From NCBI RefSeq assembly GCF_900115775.1, contig NZ_FOXS01000004.1, positions 372,001 to 436,000 on the forward strand: a DNA stretch of 64,000 nt, written 5' to 3'. Position numbers and translations under genes: made by a program. The DNA comes from Hymenobacter arizonensis. Its GTDB lineage: Bacteria; Bacteroidota; Bacteroidia; Cytophagales; Hymenobacteraceae. Every line of letters begins with the position of its first letter. Position 1 is the first letter of the stretch. The notes beneath the pieces are model-generated. The model was not told the DNA's origin, made no database searches, and saw only the letters and a list, made by a program, of their open reading frames with translations. Shown here one piece after another: positions 51,732-61,365 of this stretch.

Positions 51732-53780
51732 CTACGCTTTTTTCTTGACCACCAGCTTCTCGCCGTGCTTTTCCAGCATCAGGCGATAGAACTCGCGCAG
51801 GTAAGCGTATTCTTCAGCCGAATACACTGGTTTGCGCAGGCTCAGGCGGCTGGTGAGCTGCACCGTGCTCGGGGTTGTGGCCGTGACGCTGTAGAGGAAG
51901 CGGCCGCCCCCATCGGGCAGCTCAATTACGGCAGGCTTGGGCGTTTCGGCCAGCTCGTAGCCTTCGGGCAGGTTCAGGGTAACCATGGTGGTTTCGTCGC
52001 GCATGGCGCCGAAGTCGACGGGAAACAGGCGCTCGTCGCGCCGGAACGGGTTCTGCTCGCTACCGAAATCGCGCAGCGGGCTCAGGTACAAGGTGCCGAC
52101 GGTGTTGTTGTCATCGGCGGCCTGGGCAAACTCATAGTCCAAAGCCAAGGGCTTGGCTACGTTCTCGCGCTCGGCTACTGCAAACTTGGGCAAGGTCCAG
52201 CCGGTGTGTTGAGTGGTGAGTTCGGCAAAGAATTTCTTCTCGCCCAGGCGGCTTATTTCCTTGCGTGTATCGGCGCCAGCGTAGCCGCCGTGCTCTTCGT
52301 GCACCTTGCCCGTGAGCCCGCCCTGGGCATCCAGGGTCAGGTTTATCTGCTGGTAGTGCACGTAGCGCTGGGTGGGGGTAAGGTCGACCCAACGTCCCTC
52401 GCTGGCGTTTTTCATGATAAGCCGGCCGGTTTGGTTGAGGCAGCGCTCGGGCAGCACGCCGCAGGGCAGCAGCGGCTCGGTGGCGTCCACCAGCAGGTCT
52501 TTGCCGTCGGGCATCGGCACCAGGGCCACCACGTAGTTGAACCGGTCGAGCATGGGCAGCGACTGGTTGACGCGGCCGTGGCTGCGGGTGCTCAGCAGCA
52601 GAGGATGGGCCGGAACCCCGGCCGTGCGCAGGGCTGCGATGAGCAGCAGGTTGACGTCGGCTGCGGTGCCGCGGTGGGCATCCAGGGCCTTGCGAAGCGG
52701 GCTCATGGTTTTGTAGTGGTTGGTGCCGTCGTAGCGCACGGCGGCCATCACCACCTGGCGCACAGCGGCGGCCCGGGCCCCGGCGTCGGGGTATTTCGCT
52801 ACCAGCGTCAGCACCTGGTCCTTGAGCAAACTGCCGCGGTCGAGCTGCGAGCCAAAATTGTCGTCGTTTAGCAGTTCCGTGTTAATCTTTTCCCATGTTC
52901 CGGCCACGTTGTTGTAGCCCTGCCCCGGAAACCGCACGCCTGCCAGCTGAAAATTCAGCCGGGCTACGTAGTCTTCTGACGTGGTCATGAAGGGTTCGTC
53001 GCGAAACGCGGGCACGTCCTTCATCACCCAATGATAGTTGGCAACGTGGGCCATAGCAGTGGCGCTGCTAGGACCCTCGCGAGAGGTGTTGAAGCCCCCG
53101 CCAGTAGTGGTGCCGCCGTAGCGCTCCGTAAATTGGGTCAGGTTGTCTTCTTTCGTTTGCACGGCGAGAGGGTGGTATCCTTGCAGCAGCATTTTGTAGT
53201 CGAAATACTCCGGAATTGAGGCCCGAAACTCGCTCCAACGCGTGGGGATATCGCGCTGAAAAGACCAGTCCTGGAAGTTGAAAAAGAAGTCCGACGTCAC
53301 CGTATAGGCGTACTCAATCACCGAGCCCTCGCGCACCTCGGGCAGCGTAAACTTGCGCACCCGCACGTTTTGGGTGCGCTCTTCGGTGAAGGTGTTGCTG
53401 ATTTCCAGCTTGGTTTTTTGCATCTGCCCATTCACCAGGTTGTAGGTGAAGCCGCGCAGAGAAGAGAGTTTTTCCTCGTTGGTGCCGCTATGATAAAGCG
53501 GCACCTGCACGGTAGCCACGTCGTAGCCCGATTTTTTCAGAATCTTAATGCGCGTAATGCGCTCCGAAACCAGCTTGAAGTCGTTGCTGATGTATTGGAA
53601 GTTGGTGGTGCCGTAGTCGCAGAGCACCACGGCAGATGCTGCACTGTCGGCCACAAAGGGCGCGCTGGTGAGGTCCTTGGGGTCGGGCTTGCCGAACTTA
53701 ATGGGCTCAGACTGGGCCTGGGCACCAAAGCTGCTTAGCAAGGCTGCCAGGGTTGCAGGGTAAAGTAGAGGTAGCTTCAT
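51732..53780 (-). CDS. DUF3857 protein with degenerate transglutaminase site (second paralogue)
   Basis: The 682-residue protein has a signal peptide (LLYPATLAALLSSFGAQAQS) and a DUF3857 domain. In the transglutaminase-like part the nucleophile position reads HRGTAADVNLLLIAALRTAG (Ala instead of Cys) and the His position reads DRFNYVVALVP (Tyr), while LVDATEPLLPCG keeps the Asp. It is therefore probably not a cysteine enzyme. It is a close paralogue of the gene upstream (53891-55951): SEPIKFGKPDPKDLT against SEPIKYGQIDKQDLT. ATG 53780 begins the signal peptide. Confidence 0.88.
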   Translation of the reverse strand: MKLPLLYPATLAALLSSFGAQAQSEPIKFGKPDPKDLTSAPFVADSAASAVVLCDYGTTNFQYISNDFKLVSERITRIKILKKSGYDVATVQVPLYHSGTNEEKLSSLRGFTYNLVNGQMQKTKLEISNTFTEERTQNVRVRKFTLPEVREGSVIEYAYTVTSDFFFNFQDWSFQRDIPTRWSEFRASIPEYFDYKMLLQGYHPLAVQTKEDNLTQFTERYGGTTTGGGFNTSREGPSSATAMAHVANYHWVMKDVPAFRDEPFMTTSEDYVARLNFQLAGVRFPGQGYNNVAGTWEKINTELLNDDNFGSQLDRGSLLKDQVLTLVAKYPDAGARAAAVRQVVMAAVRYDGTNHYKTMSPLRKALDAHRGTAADVNLLLIAALRTAGVPAHPLLLSTRSHGRVNQSLPMLDRFNYVVALVPMPDGKDLLVDATEPLLPCGVLPERCLNQTGRLIMKNASEGRWVDLTPTQRYVHYQQINLTLDAQGGLTGKVHEEHGGYAGADTRKEISRLGEKKFFAELTTQHTGWTLPKFAVAERENVAKPLALDYEFAQAADDNNTVGTLYLSPLRDFGSEQNPFRRDERLFPVDFGAMRDETTMVTLNLPEGYELAETPKPAVIELPDGGGRFLYSVTATTPSTVQLTSRLSLRKPVYSAEEYAYLREFYRLMLEKHGEKLVVKKKA

Positions 53781-53890
53781 GCAAAAGGGAAAGGGGAGTA
53801 ATAAGATAGAGGTGAAGTATCTAAAGCTAGCAGCAGCGGGCTGAACGTCAAGCATTAAGTCGGTTGATTTCCTGCTTTTGCGGCGCGGGT

Positions 53891-55951
53891 TTAGCGGCCG
53901 GCCTTCTTCTGAATGACCAGCTTGTCGCTCTGGCGGGCCAGCAGCAGGCGGTACAGCTCGCGCAGGTTGGCGTAGTCTTCGGCCGGGTACACGGCATTGG
54001 GCAGGGTGAGGCGGCTGGTCAGCTGCACCACTCCCGGGAGGGTGTTGGTCACGCTGTAGCGGAACCGGCCGCCTTCCCGGGGCAGGTCGACCACGGCCGC
54101 TTTGGGTATTTCGGCCAGCTCGTAGCCCTCGGGCAAGGTCAGGTTCACGATGAGCATTTCATCCTGCGCCGCTCCGAAATCGACGGCGAAAGCCCGGGAC
54201 TCGCGCCGGAAAGGGTTCTGCCCCGTTCCAAACTCACTCAACGGACTCAGGTAAATGGGGCCCGCCGCTGGGCCGGTGGCCGGCTGGCGAAACTCATAGT
54301 CCAGTGTCAAGGGCTTAGTGGGGTTATCGACCTGGCCCAGAGCCAGCGTGGGCAGGGCCCAGCCCTCGTGCCGCTGCCGCACGCCGGCCAGGTATTTTTT
54401 CTCGCCCTGCGCGGCCAGCTCGGTGCGGGCGTCGGCGGCAGCGTAGCCCCCAAACTCTTCGTGGACTTTGCCGCTGAGGCCACCCTGAGCATCCAGGGCC
54501 ATGTGCACCTGCTGGAAATGCACGTGGCGCTGGCTGGGCGCCAGGTCGACCCAGCGGGATTGGGCGGGCGACTTGCTCACGAGGCGGCCCACGCGGTTGA
54601 GGCAGCGCTCGGGCAGCACGCCGCAGGGCAGCAGCGGCTCGGTGGCGTCTACCAGTAGGTCCTTGCCGTCGGCCAGGGGCACCAGCGCCAGCACGTAGTT
54701 GTAGCGGTCGAGCAGGGGGTATTCTTTGCTCACGCGGCCGTGGGCGCGGGTGCTGAGCAAGAGCGGATGCGCCGTAATGCCCGCCTGCTGCAGGGCCGAG
54801 AGCAGCAGCAGGTTCACGTCGGCGGAAGAGCCGCGGTGGGCATCGAAGGCCTTGCGCAGGGGCTCCAGGGCATAAAGACGGTCGTGGCCGTCGTAGCGCA
54901 CGGCGGCCATTACCACCTGGCGCACGGCGGCGGCCCGGGCCTCTATGTCGGGGTACTGCGTGCTCAGGTCCTGCAGCTGGTCTTGCAAGAAGCCGACCCG
55001 GCCAATGCGCCCGCCAAAGTCTTCCATGCCCAGCAGCCGCTCGTTTATTTTATCCCAAGTGCCGGTCAGGTCGCGGTAGGGCACGTCGGGCCATTGCTCG
55101 CCGGTTAGCTCAAAGTCCAGCCGGGCCGTGTAGTCCCGGGCGGTGGTCATGTAGGGCTCTGGCTGAAACGCGGGCACGTTTTTCAGCACCCACTGGTGGT
55201 CTTCGGTGGTGGCGCCGATGGTCATGTTGCCCGCGGTCTGGCCGGTGCCTATGCCCCCTTGCACGGTTCGGTCGAGGAGCAGACTGACCGAGCCCACGCT
55301 CATCAGGTTGACATCGGGCGGGCGGTTGCCCTGGTAGATGATGTTGTACTTGTAGAACGTGGGAATGCTGGACCGGTACTCGCTCCAGCGCACCGGAATG
55401 TCACGCTGAAAAGTCCAGTCCTGAAAATTGAACAGGAAGTCCGACGTCAGGGTGTAGGCGTACTCAATCACGGAGCCTTCGCGCACGTTGGGCAGCGTGA
55501 ATTTCTGCACGTTGATGTTTGCCGTGCGCTTTTCAAGAAAGGCGCCGCCGGGTTCCAGCTTGGTTTTCTCCACGCTGCCGTTCACCAGGTTGTAGGTGAA
55601 GCCGCGCAGGTTGGATACTTTCTCGGAGTTGCCCTCGCGGTGGTACAGCGGTATTTCTACGGTGGCTTCCTCGTAGCCCGACTTTTTCAGGATTTTGATG
55701 CGCGTAACCCGCTCGAATACCACTTCCAAGCCGTCGCGCTTGCCGCGCATGCGCGAGCGGCCGAAGTCGCACAGCACCACGGCCGCCGCCGCACTGTCGG
55801 CCACGAAGGGCGCGGCCGTTAGGTCCTGCTTGTCAATTTGGCCGTATTTGATGGGTTCGGACTGGGCCCACGCGGTTCCGGTAGCCAGCCAGCATCCGAG
55901 CAGCGCGGGCAAGCTCCGCCACCAGAGGCGGAGCAGTAAAGATGCTTGCAT
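53891..55951 (-). CDS. DUF3857 protein with degenerate transglutaminase site (first paralogue)
   Basis: The 686-residue protein begins with a signal peptide (LWWRSLPALLGCWLATGTAW), then DUF3857 (ITRIKILKKSGY-type strand, KFTLPNVREGSVIEYAYTLT). The transglutaminase-like site has HRGSSADVNLLLLSALQQAG (Ser for Cys) and DRYNYVLALVPL (Tyr for His), with LVDATEPLLPCG intact. It is the first of three tandem genes on the minus strand, 110 bases from the second. Exported, periplasmic or outer-membrane associated. Confidence 0.88.
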   Translation of the reverse strand: MQASLLLRLWWRSLPALLGCWLATGTAWAQSEPIKYGQIDKQDLTAAPFVADSAAAAVVLCDFGRSRMRGKRDGLEVVFERVTRIKILKKSGYEEATVEIPLYHREGNSEKVSNLRGFTYNLVNGSVEKTKLEPGGAFLEKRTANINVQKFTLPNVREGSVIEYAYTLTSDFLFNFQDWTFQRDIPVRWSEYRSSIPTFYKYNIIYQGNRPPDVNLMSVGSVSLLLDRTVQGGIGTGQTAGNMTIGATTEDHQWVLKNVPAFQPEPYMTTARDYTARLDFELTGEQWPDVPYRDLTGTWDKINERLLGMEDFGGRIGRVGFLQDQLQDLSTQYPDIEARAAAVRQVVMAAVRYDGHDRLYALEPLRKAFDAHRGSSADVNLLLLSALQQAGITAHPLLLSTRAHGRVSKEYPLLDRYNYVLALVPLADGKDLLVDATEPLLPCGVLPERCLNRVGRLVSKSPAQSRWVDLAPSQRHVHFQQVHMALDAQGGLSGKVHEEFGGYAAADARTELAAQGEKKYLAGVRQRHEGWALPTLALGQVDNPTKPLTLDYEFRQPATGPAAGPIYLSPLSEFGTGQNPFRRESRAFAVDFGAAQDEMLIVNLTLPEGYELAEIPKAAVVDLPREGGRFRYSVTNTLPGVVQLTSRLTLPNAVYPAEDYANLRELYRLLLARQSDKLVIQKKAGR

Positions 55952-56151
55952 CAGCAGAAAAAAAGAGAGGGGTAGACAGTCTTTGAAAGACTAAAAGTAA
56001 TCTTCGAAATCCTAAAATCAAACGGGTTTTGCGTTCGATGATTGCGGAAAACAACTAATTATTCAAGGCTGACAATAAATAACTTTCGCGGCCCTGAGCT
56101 GACGGCCGGCTGCGCTGGGCTACTAAGCACAACAGGCGGAAGCCGGGCGCA

Positions 56152-56188
56152 CTAACAGCTAGCACTTAATGCATAGGCCTGCTGTTAG
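56152..56188 (-). terminator. Weak hairpin at the MFS gene stop
   Basis: CTAACAGC (56152-56159) and GCTGTTAG (56181-56188) are inverted; the right arm contains the stop codon of the MFS gene. Only 8 bp with a 21-base loop, so doubtful. Confidence 0.35.
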
Positions 56189-57420
56189 ACCACTTCCTCC
56201 GGCGATGGCTCCGGAGCGGGCTGCGAAACGATTTCCGCCACCATCGGCCCCGTCGATTTCACGCTGTATAAGTACACCACGGCCACCAGCACGCTCGCCA
56301 GGCTCATGCCGTGCACGTAGGGCAGCCGGCCCGGCTTGTTGGCAAACAGCCACCCGGCCAGCAGCGCCCCCACGCCAATGCCGATTTCGAGGGCGATGTA
56401 CATGGTGGCCACGCCGCGGCCGCGCCGCTCGGGGTGGCTCAGGTCGATGGTCCAGGCGTAGAGCGAGGGCGAGTTGAGGCCCATGCCCACGCCCATCACC
56501 ACCGAGGCCGCCAAAAACCACTCCACCGATGGCGACCACACCAGCAAGGCCAACCCCACCGCCAGGATGCCCGCCGACACCCGCAGCACCGGCACCCGCC
56601 CGTGAATATCGGACGACTTACTGGCCACCAACCGCACGGCCAGCGAGGCCACGGTAAGAAAAACGTAGAACAAGCCCTTGGTAGAGCCCTCCAAGCCCAG
56701 CAGTCGGCTCTGGTCGGGCACCACGGTGAGCATGGCGCCGTAGGGAAACAGGCACAGCATGGTGACAATGGCCGGCGACATCACGCGCGGCTCCAGAATT
56801 TCGCTCCACTTCAGCTTGAGCAAGCCCAGGCTGAAGCGCTGCCGCTGGGCCTCAGGCAGGGTTTCGGTGAGGGTGCCCTGCACCAGCAGCGAGAGCAGCG
56901 CCACGGCACTCGAGCAGTAAAACATGGTGTTCAGGCTGAACGTCTGGGCTATCCAGGAGCCCACGGCAGGCCCGAAGGCGAGGCCCAGGGCACCAGTTAC
57001 GCCGAGCAGGCCCATGGCCTCGCCGCGCCGCTCCAAGGGCACGATGTCGGCGATGAAGGCCGCCGTGCCCGTGGGCTTAAACCCCGTGCTGAAGCCGTGC
57101 AGCAGCCGCAGCGTGAGAAAGCCCGTTACGGTGAGGGCCCAGGGGTAGAAAAACCCGCACAGAAAGCACACCAGCGAGCCGAATATCATCACCGGGATGC
57201 GCCCCACGGTATCGGCCAGCTTGCCCGAATACGGCCGCGAAATGGCCGCTGTGAGCGTAAATAGCGCAATAATGTAGCCTTTGTACTCGCCGCCGCCCAG
57301 CCGCGACAGGTGGTCGGGCAGCTCGGGCAGCAGCAGGTTGAAGCTCAGAAAAAACAGGAACGACGAAAGGCACATCAGCCAGAAGCCGATGGAGTAAGAG
57401 CGGGATGCGGGAGTGGCCAT
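56185..57420 (-). CDS. Major facilitator superfamily permease
   Basis: The 411-residue protein has twelve predicted membrane helices in two halves; the MFS loop-2/3 motif appears as GKLADTVGRIPVM after the second helix and SSDIHGRVPVLRV in the second half, and LGVTGALGLAFGPAVGSWIA is motif C-like, which is common in drug/H+ antiporters. It probably exports a small molecule with proton coupling; substrate unknown. ATG 57420 is preferred to the frame's first ATG at 57462. Confidence 0.9.
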   Translation of the reverse strand: MATPASRSYSIGFWLMCLSSFLFFLSFNLLLPELPDHLSRLGGGEYKGYIIALFTLTAAISRPYSGKLADTVGRIPVMIFGSLVCFLCGFFYPWALTVTGFLTLRLLHGFSTGFKPTGTAAFIADIVPLERRGEAMGLLGVTGALGLAFGPAVGSWIAQTFSLNTMFYCSSAVALLSLLVQGTLTETLPEAQRQRFSLGLLKLKWSEILEPRVMSPAIVTMLCLFPYGAMLTVVPDQSRLLGLEGSTKGLFYVFLTVASLAVRLVASKSSDIHGRVPVLRVSAGILAVGLALLVWSPSVEWFLAASVVMGVGMGLNSPSLYAWTIDLSHPERRGRGVATMYIALEIGIGVGALLAGWLFANKPGRLPYVHGMSLASVLVAVVYLYSVKSTGPMVAEIVSQPAPEPSPEEVV

Positions 57421-57611
57421 AGAAGGCTGCAAAGGTCGGCATTTTGCCGGTGCCGATGGCATCGAAGATTGTTCGGGGGGCGCAGGTTTGGCGCGGCTAG
57501 CCTGGCGCCAAAGGAAGATTAATAGCTATAAGCTGACGGAGGCGCGGGGCCGGACGCGCTGGCTTCGAAGCCGGGCGTATCAACGCTCGGGGCCCCCGGC
57601 TGGGGTGCTAA

Positions 57612-57821
57612 TCAGGCGTAGAGGCTGCGGTGGATGTGCTCCACTTCGGCAATCACCTGCGGCAGGCTCATGTCGCCGGCGATGTATCGTTGGCAAAGCT
57701 CTTTCGCAAAGGACCCTAGCTGCCGGTCTTGCCTGGTGTTCCAGGCCTCGGCGCGGTCCATCAGGGCCTGGCGTTGCGCACGGGTTTTTTCTCTAGGACC
57801 AAATTGAGGGGTAGTAGACAT
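57612..57821 (-). CDS. Small protein, antitoxin-like segment
   Basis: The 69-residue protein is charged and helical; RYIAGDMSLPQVIAEVEHIH near the C-terminus resembles the segment found in VbhA-type antitoxins. No Fic or other toxin gene is next to it, so an antitoxin role is only a faint possibility. ATG 57821 is chosen; upstream in-frame sequence does not look coding. Confidence 0.5.
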   Translation of the reverse strand: MSTTPQFGPREKTRAQRQALMDRAEAWNTRQDRQLGSFAKELCQRYIAGDMSLPQVIAEVEHIHRSLYA

Positions 57822-58169
57822 GCCTTCAAAAGATGGTAAGCGCCCACATACGGATTGGTGCGAAGATGGTTTTTCGGCCTTTGCCATTTTAGTGCGCTTC
57901 GGCTAGGTTGTTTTTGCCGTGGGTGGGGCTGCTTGCTATTGGCTGGCTCTGCTTTGTGTCTTCATAGCAGTAGATGCTGCCTTTTGTGCAATGCGGGAGC
58001 GTACTTGCTGGACCGTGGGCGGCCATTGGTTCTATGCAAGGCAACTGTTGGTTATGATGCCCTTGCGCAGCCCGGGCCCCGGCTGGTGAGCTAAAACCAC
58101 GGGTCGTAGTATCGCAAAGGCCCTATGCGCCGTACAGTCCCTGCATCCCAGCCGCGAACAGCTTACCCA
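57822..58169. other. Intergenic stretch without recognised content
   Basis: The 348 bases between the divergent small gene and the GH63-type gene contain no hairpin, repeat or convincing promoter. A 79-codon frame on the plus strand (57855-58094) has an improbable Cys/Leu/Arg composition and is not claimed. Confidence 0.5.
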
Positions 58170-60818
58170 ATGACCCAAGAACAATTACGCTTAGCCGAAG
58201 ACCACGCCCAAACCGCTGCCTGGAAGAAATTTGGACCCTACCTGACCGAACGCCAGTGGGGCACCGTGCGCGAAGACTACAGCGCCGACGGCAACGCCTG
58301 GGACTACATCACCCACGACCTGGCCCGGAGCTACGCCTACCGCTGGGGCGAAGAAGGCATTGGGGGCATCAGCGACGCCCGGCAGCGGCTGTGCTTTTCC
58401 GTGGCCCTCTGGAACGGGAAAGACGAGCAGCTGAAAGAACGCCTGTTTGGCCTCACCAACGGCGAGGGCAACCACGGCGAGGACGTGAAAGAGCAGTACT
58501 ACTACCTCGACAGCACGCCCACGCACTCCTACATGAAGCTGCTGTATAAGTACCCGCAGCAGGCGTTTCCCTACGAGCAGCTCCGCACCGAAAACGCCCG
58601 CCGCACCCGCGAAGACCCTGAATTTGAGCTGCTGGACACGGGCATCTTCGATGAAAATCGCTACTTCGACGTGTTCGTGGAATACGCCAAAGCCGGCCCC
58701 GAAGACCTCCTGATTCAAATAACCGTGCAAAATCGGGGGCCGGAAGCGGCCACTGTGCACGTGCTGCCGCAGGCCTGGTACCGCAACACCTGGGCCTGGG
58801 GCTACGAGAACTACCGGCACCGGCCCCAAATGCAATCGGTGCACTCGGGGGTAGTGGAAATGGCCCACCAGGAAATGGGCGAATACCGCCTCTACTGCGA
58901 CCAGACCCTGCCAGGAACCGCGCCCGACCTGCTCTTCTGCGACAACGACACCAACGGCGTGCGCCTCTACGACCTGCCCCGCGAGGGCCGGTACTTCAAA
59001 GACGGCATCAACGACTACCTCGTCAAGGGGCAGCGGCAGGCCATCAACCCGGCGCAGCGCGGCACCAAGGTGGCCGCGCACTACCCCCTAACCGTGCCCG
59101 CCCGCGGCTCGCAGACGGTGCGGGTGCGCCTGAGCCACGCCGCCCACGCCCACACCGCGCCCTTCGCCGATTTTGCCGAGGTAATGGCCCAGCGCCAGCA
59201 AGACGCCGACGAGTTTTACCACTGCCTGCAGGAGCACCTGCCCAGCCCCGACGCCCGTAACGTGCAGCGCCAGGCTTTCGCGGGCATGCTCTGGAGCAAG
59301 CAGTATTACTATTACGACATGGCGCAGTGGCTCGACGGCGACCCCGATTTCGTGGCCCCGCCCAGCGAGCGCCGCCAGGGCCGCAACAGCGAGTGGCGCC
59401 ACCTCTACAACGCCGACATTATTTCGATGCCCGACAAATGGGAGTACCCCTGGTACGCGGCCTGGGACCTGGCTTTCCACTGCCTGCCGCTGGCTATGGT
59501 GGACCCCGAGTTTGCCAAAAGTCAGCTGCGCCTGCTCACCCGCGACTGGTACATGCACCCCAACGGCCAGCTGCCGGCTTACGAGTGGAACCTGAACGAC
59601 GCCAACCCGCCCGTGCACGCCTGGGCCACCTGGCGCGTGTACCAAATGGACCAAAAGCTGAACAACGGCAAAGGCGACCTGCACTTTCTGGAGTCCGTGT
59701 TCCACAAGCTCAACCTCAACTTTGCCTGGTGGGTGAACCGCAAGGACCGCAACGGCCGCAATATCTTCGAGGGCGGCTTCCTGGGCCTCGACAACATTGG
59801 GGTGTTCGACCGGAGCTCGCCGCTGCCCACGGGCGGCTTCATCGAGCAGTCGGACGGCACCAGCTGGATGGCCATGTACGCCCTCAACCTCATGCGCATG
59901 GCCCTGGAGCTGGCCCGCACCAACCCCGTGTACCAGGAAATTGCGGGCAAGTTCTTCGAGCACTTCCTCTACATTGTGGAGGCCATGACCAAGGGCGGCG
60001 ACGGCTCCTTTAACCTTTGGGACGAGGAAGACGAATTCTACTACGACGTGCTGCACACGCCCGACGGCACCCGCACCAAGCTCAAGGTGCGCTCCATTGT
60101 GGGCCTGATTCCGCTGTTTGCCGTGGAGGTGCTCGACGAAGAAATCCTCGACGCGCTGCCCGAGTTCACGCAGCGCCTGCGCTGGCTGCTCGACCACCGG
60201 CCGCACCTGGCAGCGCTGGTGTCGCGCTGGCAGGCGCCGGGCGAAGGCGAGCGGCACCGCCTCTCGCTGCTGCGCCGGCACCGCCTCACCTGCCTGCTCT
60301 CGCGTATGCTCGACGAGAAGGAATTCCTGTCGCCCTACGGCATCCGGGCACTGTCGCGCTACCACCACGAGCATCCTTACCGCTTCCCCTCCGACGAAGC
60401 TGATTTCAGCGTGGCCTACGTGCCGGGCGAGTCCGACTCCGGCATGTTTGGCGGCAACTCCAATTGGCGCGGGCCCATCTGGTTTCCCATCAATTACCTC
60501 ATCATCGAGTCGCTGCAGCGCTTTTATGCCTACTACGGCGACTCTTTCCAAGTGGAGCACCCCACGGGCTCGGGGCAGCTGTGCACGCTGCAGGAAATAG
60601 CCGCCGATTTGGCCGCGCGCCTCAGCAAGCTGTTTTTGCGGGGCGCCGATGGCAAACGCCCCGCCTTCGGCACCGATGAGCGTCTGCAAACCGACCCGCA
60701 CTTCCGCGACTACCTGCTGTTTCACGAGTACTTCCACGGCGAAGACGGCCGCGGCCTCGGCGCCAGCCACCAAACCGGCTGGACGGGCCTGCTGGTACGC
60801 CTGTTTCCGCAGCCTTAG
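58170..60818 (+). CDS. GH63-like glycoside hydrolase (MGH1-type glucosidase)
   Basis: The 882-residue protein has an N-terminal beta-rich region (KKFGPYLTERQWGTVREDYS) and an (alpha/alpha)6 barrel from about residue 370. EWNLNDANPPVHAWA (about 472-486) carries residues matched to the catalytic centre of GH63 mannosylglycerate hydrolase and glucosidases, and NSNWRGPIWFPINYLIIES lies near 762. No signal peptide is seen, so it is probably cytoplasmic. Likely substrates are glucosyl or mannosyl compatible solutes or oligosaccharides. ATG 58170 is used. Its stop codon lies within a 14-bp hairpin. Confidence 0.9.
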   Translation: MTQEQLRLAEDHAQTAAWKKFGPYLTERQWGTVREDYSADGNAWDYITHDLARSYAYRWGEEGIGGISDARQRLCFSVALWNGKDEQLKERLFGLTNGEGNHGEDVKEQYYYLDSTPTHSYMKLLYKYPQQAFPYEQLRTENARRTREDPEFELLDTGIFDENRYFDVFVEYAKAGPEDLLIQITVQNRGPEAATVHVLPQAWYRNTWAWGYENYRHRPQMQSVHSGVVEMAHQEMGEYRLYCDQTLPGTAPDLLFCDNDTNGVRLYDLPREGRYFKDGINDYLVKGQRQAINPAQRGTKVAAHYPLTVPARGSQTVRVRLSHAAHAHTAPFADFAEVMAQRQQDADEFYHCLQEHLPSPDARNVQRQAFAGMLWSKQYYYYDMAQWLDGDPDFVAPPSERRQGRNSEWRHLYNADIISMPDKWEYPWYAAWDLAFHCLPLAMVDPEFAKSQLRLLTRDWYMHPNGQLPAYEWNLNDANPPVHAWATWRVYQMDQKLNNGKGDLHFLESVFHKLNLNFAWWVNRKDRNGRNIFEGGFLGLDNIGVFDRSSPLPTGGFIEQSDGTSWMAMYALNLMRMALELARTNPVYQEIAGKFFEHFLYIVEAMTKGGDGSFNLWDEEDEFYYDVLHTPDGTRTKLKVRSIVGLIPLFAVEVLDEEILDALPEFTQRLRWLLDHRPHLAALVSRWQAPGEGERHRLSLLRRHRLTCLLSRMLDEKEFLSPYGIRALSRYHHEHPYRFPSDEADFSVAYVPGESDSGMFGGNSNWRGPIWFPINYLIIESLQRFYAYYGDSFQVEHPTGSGQLCTLQEIAADLAARLSKLFLRGADGKRPAFGTDERLQTDPHFRDYLLFHEYFHGEDGRGLGASHQTGWTGLLVRLFPQP

Positions 60819-60835
60819 GGTTGCGGAAACAGGCG
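60798..60835. terminator. 14-bp hairpin spanning the GH63 gene stop
   Basis: CGCCTGTTTCCGCA (60798-60811, the last codons) is perfectly inverted as TGCGGAAACAGGCG (60822-60835), with the stop codon in the loop. It lies between the GH63-type gene and a convergent small gene. No T run follows. Confidence 0.75.
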
Positions 60836-60844
60836 CGGAATGGG

Positions 60845-61273
60845 CTACGGAAGCTCTGCCAACCAGGACTCGGCGGCGGCTGGGTCGTCGAAAAACCGGT
60901 AGGTCATGGCGGCTTCCTGGCCTTCTTGCTGGGTCTGCTCGGGGGGGAGCTGGGCAAAGACTTCCGGCGATACCAGCACCGCTCCGTAGAGCCGGCGGCT
61001 GCGCTGCTGGGCCATTTGCAGCCAGTACTGCGTCAGCCATTCCGACTGCTCGGGCGTGAAAGCGGGAAACAGGCGCTGGTCGCCGAACACCTTGTGCCAG
61101 CCACGGCGGGCCAGCAGCTGCTTGGCGTGGCCAAGCATGGTTTGCAGGTCGCCCAGCCGGTGCGGGCCGGCGGCATACTCCACTACTACGTGGCCGCCCT
61201 GGCGCCCCACGGTCTGCTCGGATACCTGACCCACAGAGTTTTTAAAGTGCAAACGAATTGGAGCACTTGCCAT
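60845..61273 (-). CDS. Hypothetical protein
   Basis: The 142-residue soluble protein starts at ATG 61273. Segments such as LGDLQTMLGHAKQLLARRGW and FDDPAAAESWLAEL hint at an alpha/beta sandwich of the STAS-like kind (the C-terminal DDxxAAxxWL is typical of several Bacteroidota STAS-like proteins), but this is a weak call. It converges on the GH63-type gene. Confidence 0.6.
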   Translation of the reverse strand: MASAPIRLHFKNSVGQVSEQTVGRQGGHVVVEYAAGPHRLGDLQTMLGHAKQLLARRGWHKVFGDQRLFPAFTPEQSEWLTQYWLQMAQQRSRRLYGAVLVSPEVFAQLPPEQTQQEGQEAAMTYRFFDDPAAAESWLAELP

Positions 61274-61365
61274 ACACAAAAAGCAAAACGAAGCAAAAAA
61301 TCATTATTCCCCGCAAAGGTGGGCCAGCGCGGCGAAACGACCCGGTTCCGGTTTGCTTAACCGCG

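Noticed and set aside
57855..58094. A 79-codon plus-strand frame in the gap before the GH63-type gene
   Set aside because: Cys, Trp, Leu and Arg content is implausible and there is no conserved segment.
59088..61040. A 650-codon open frame antisense to the GH63-type gene
   Set aside because: Mirror frame of a GC-rich gene with improbable Val/Ala/Gln/His composition; it also crosses into the next gene.
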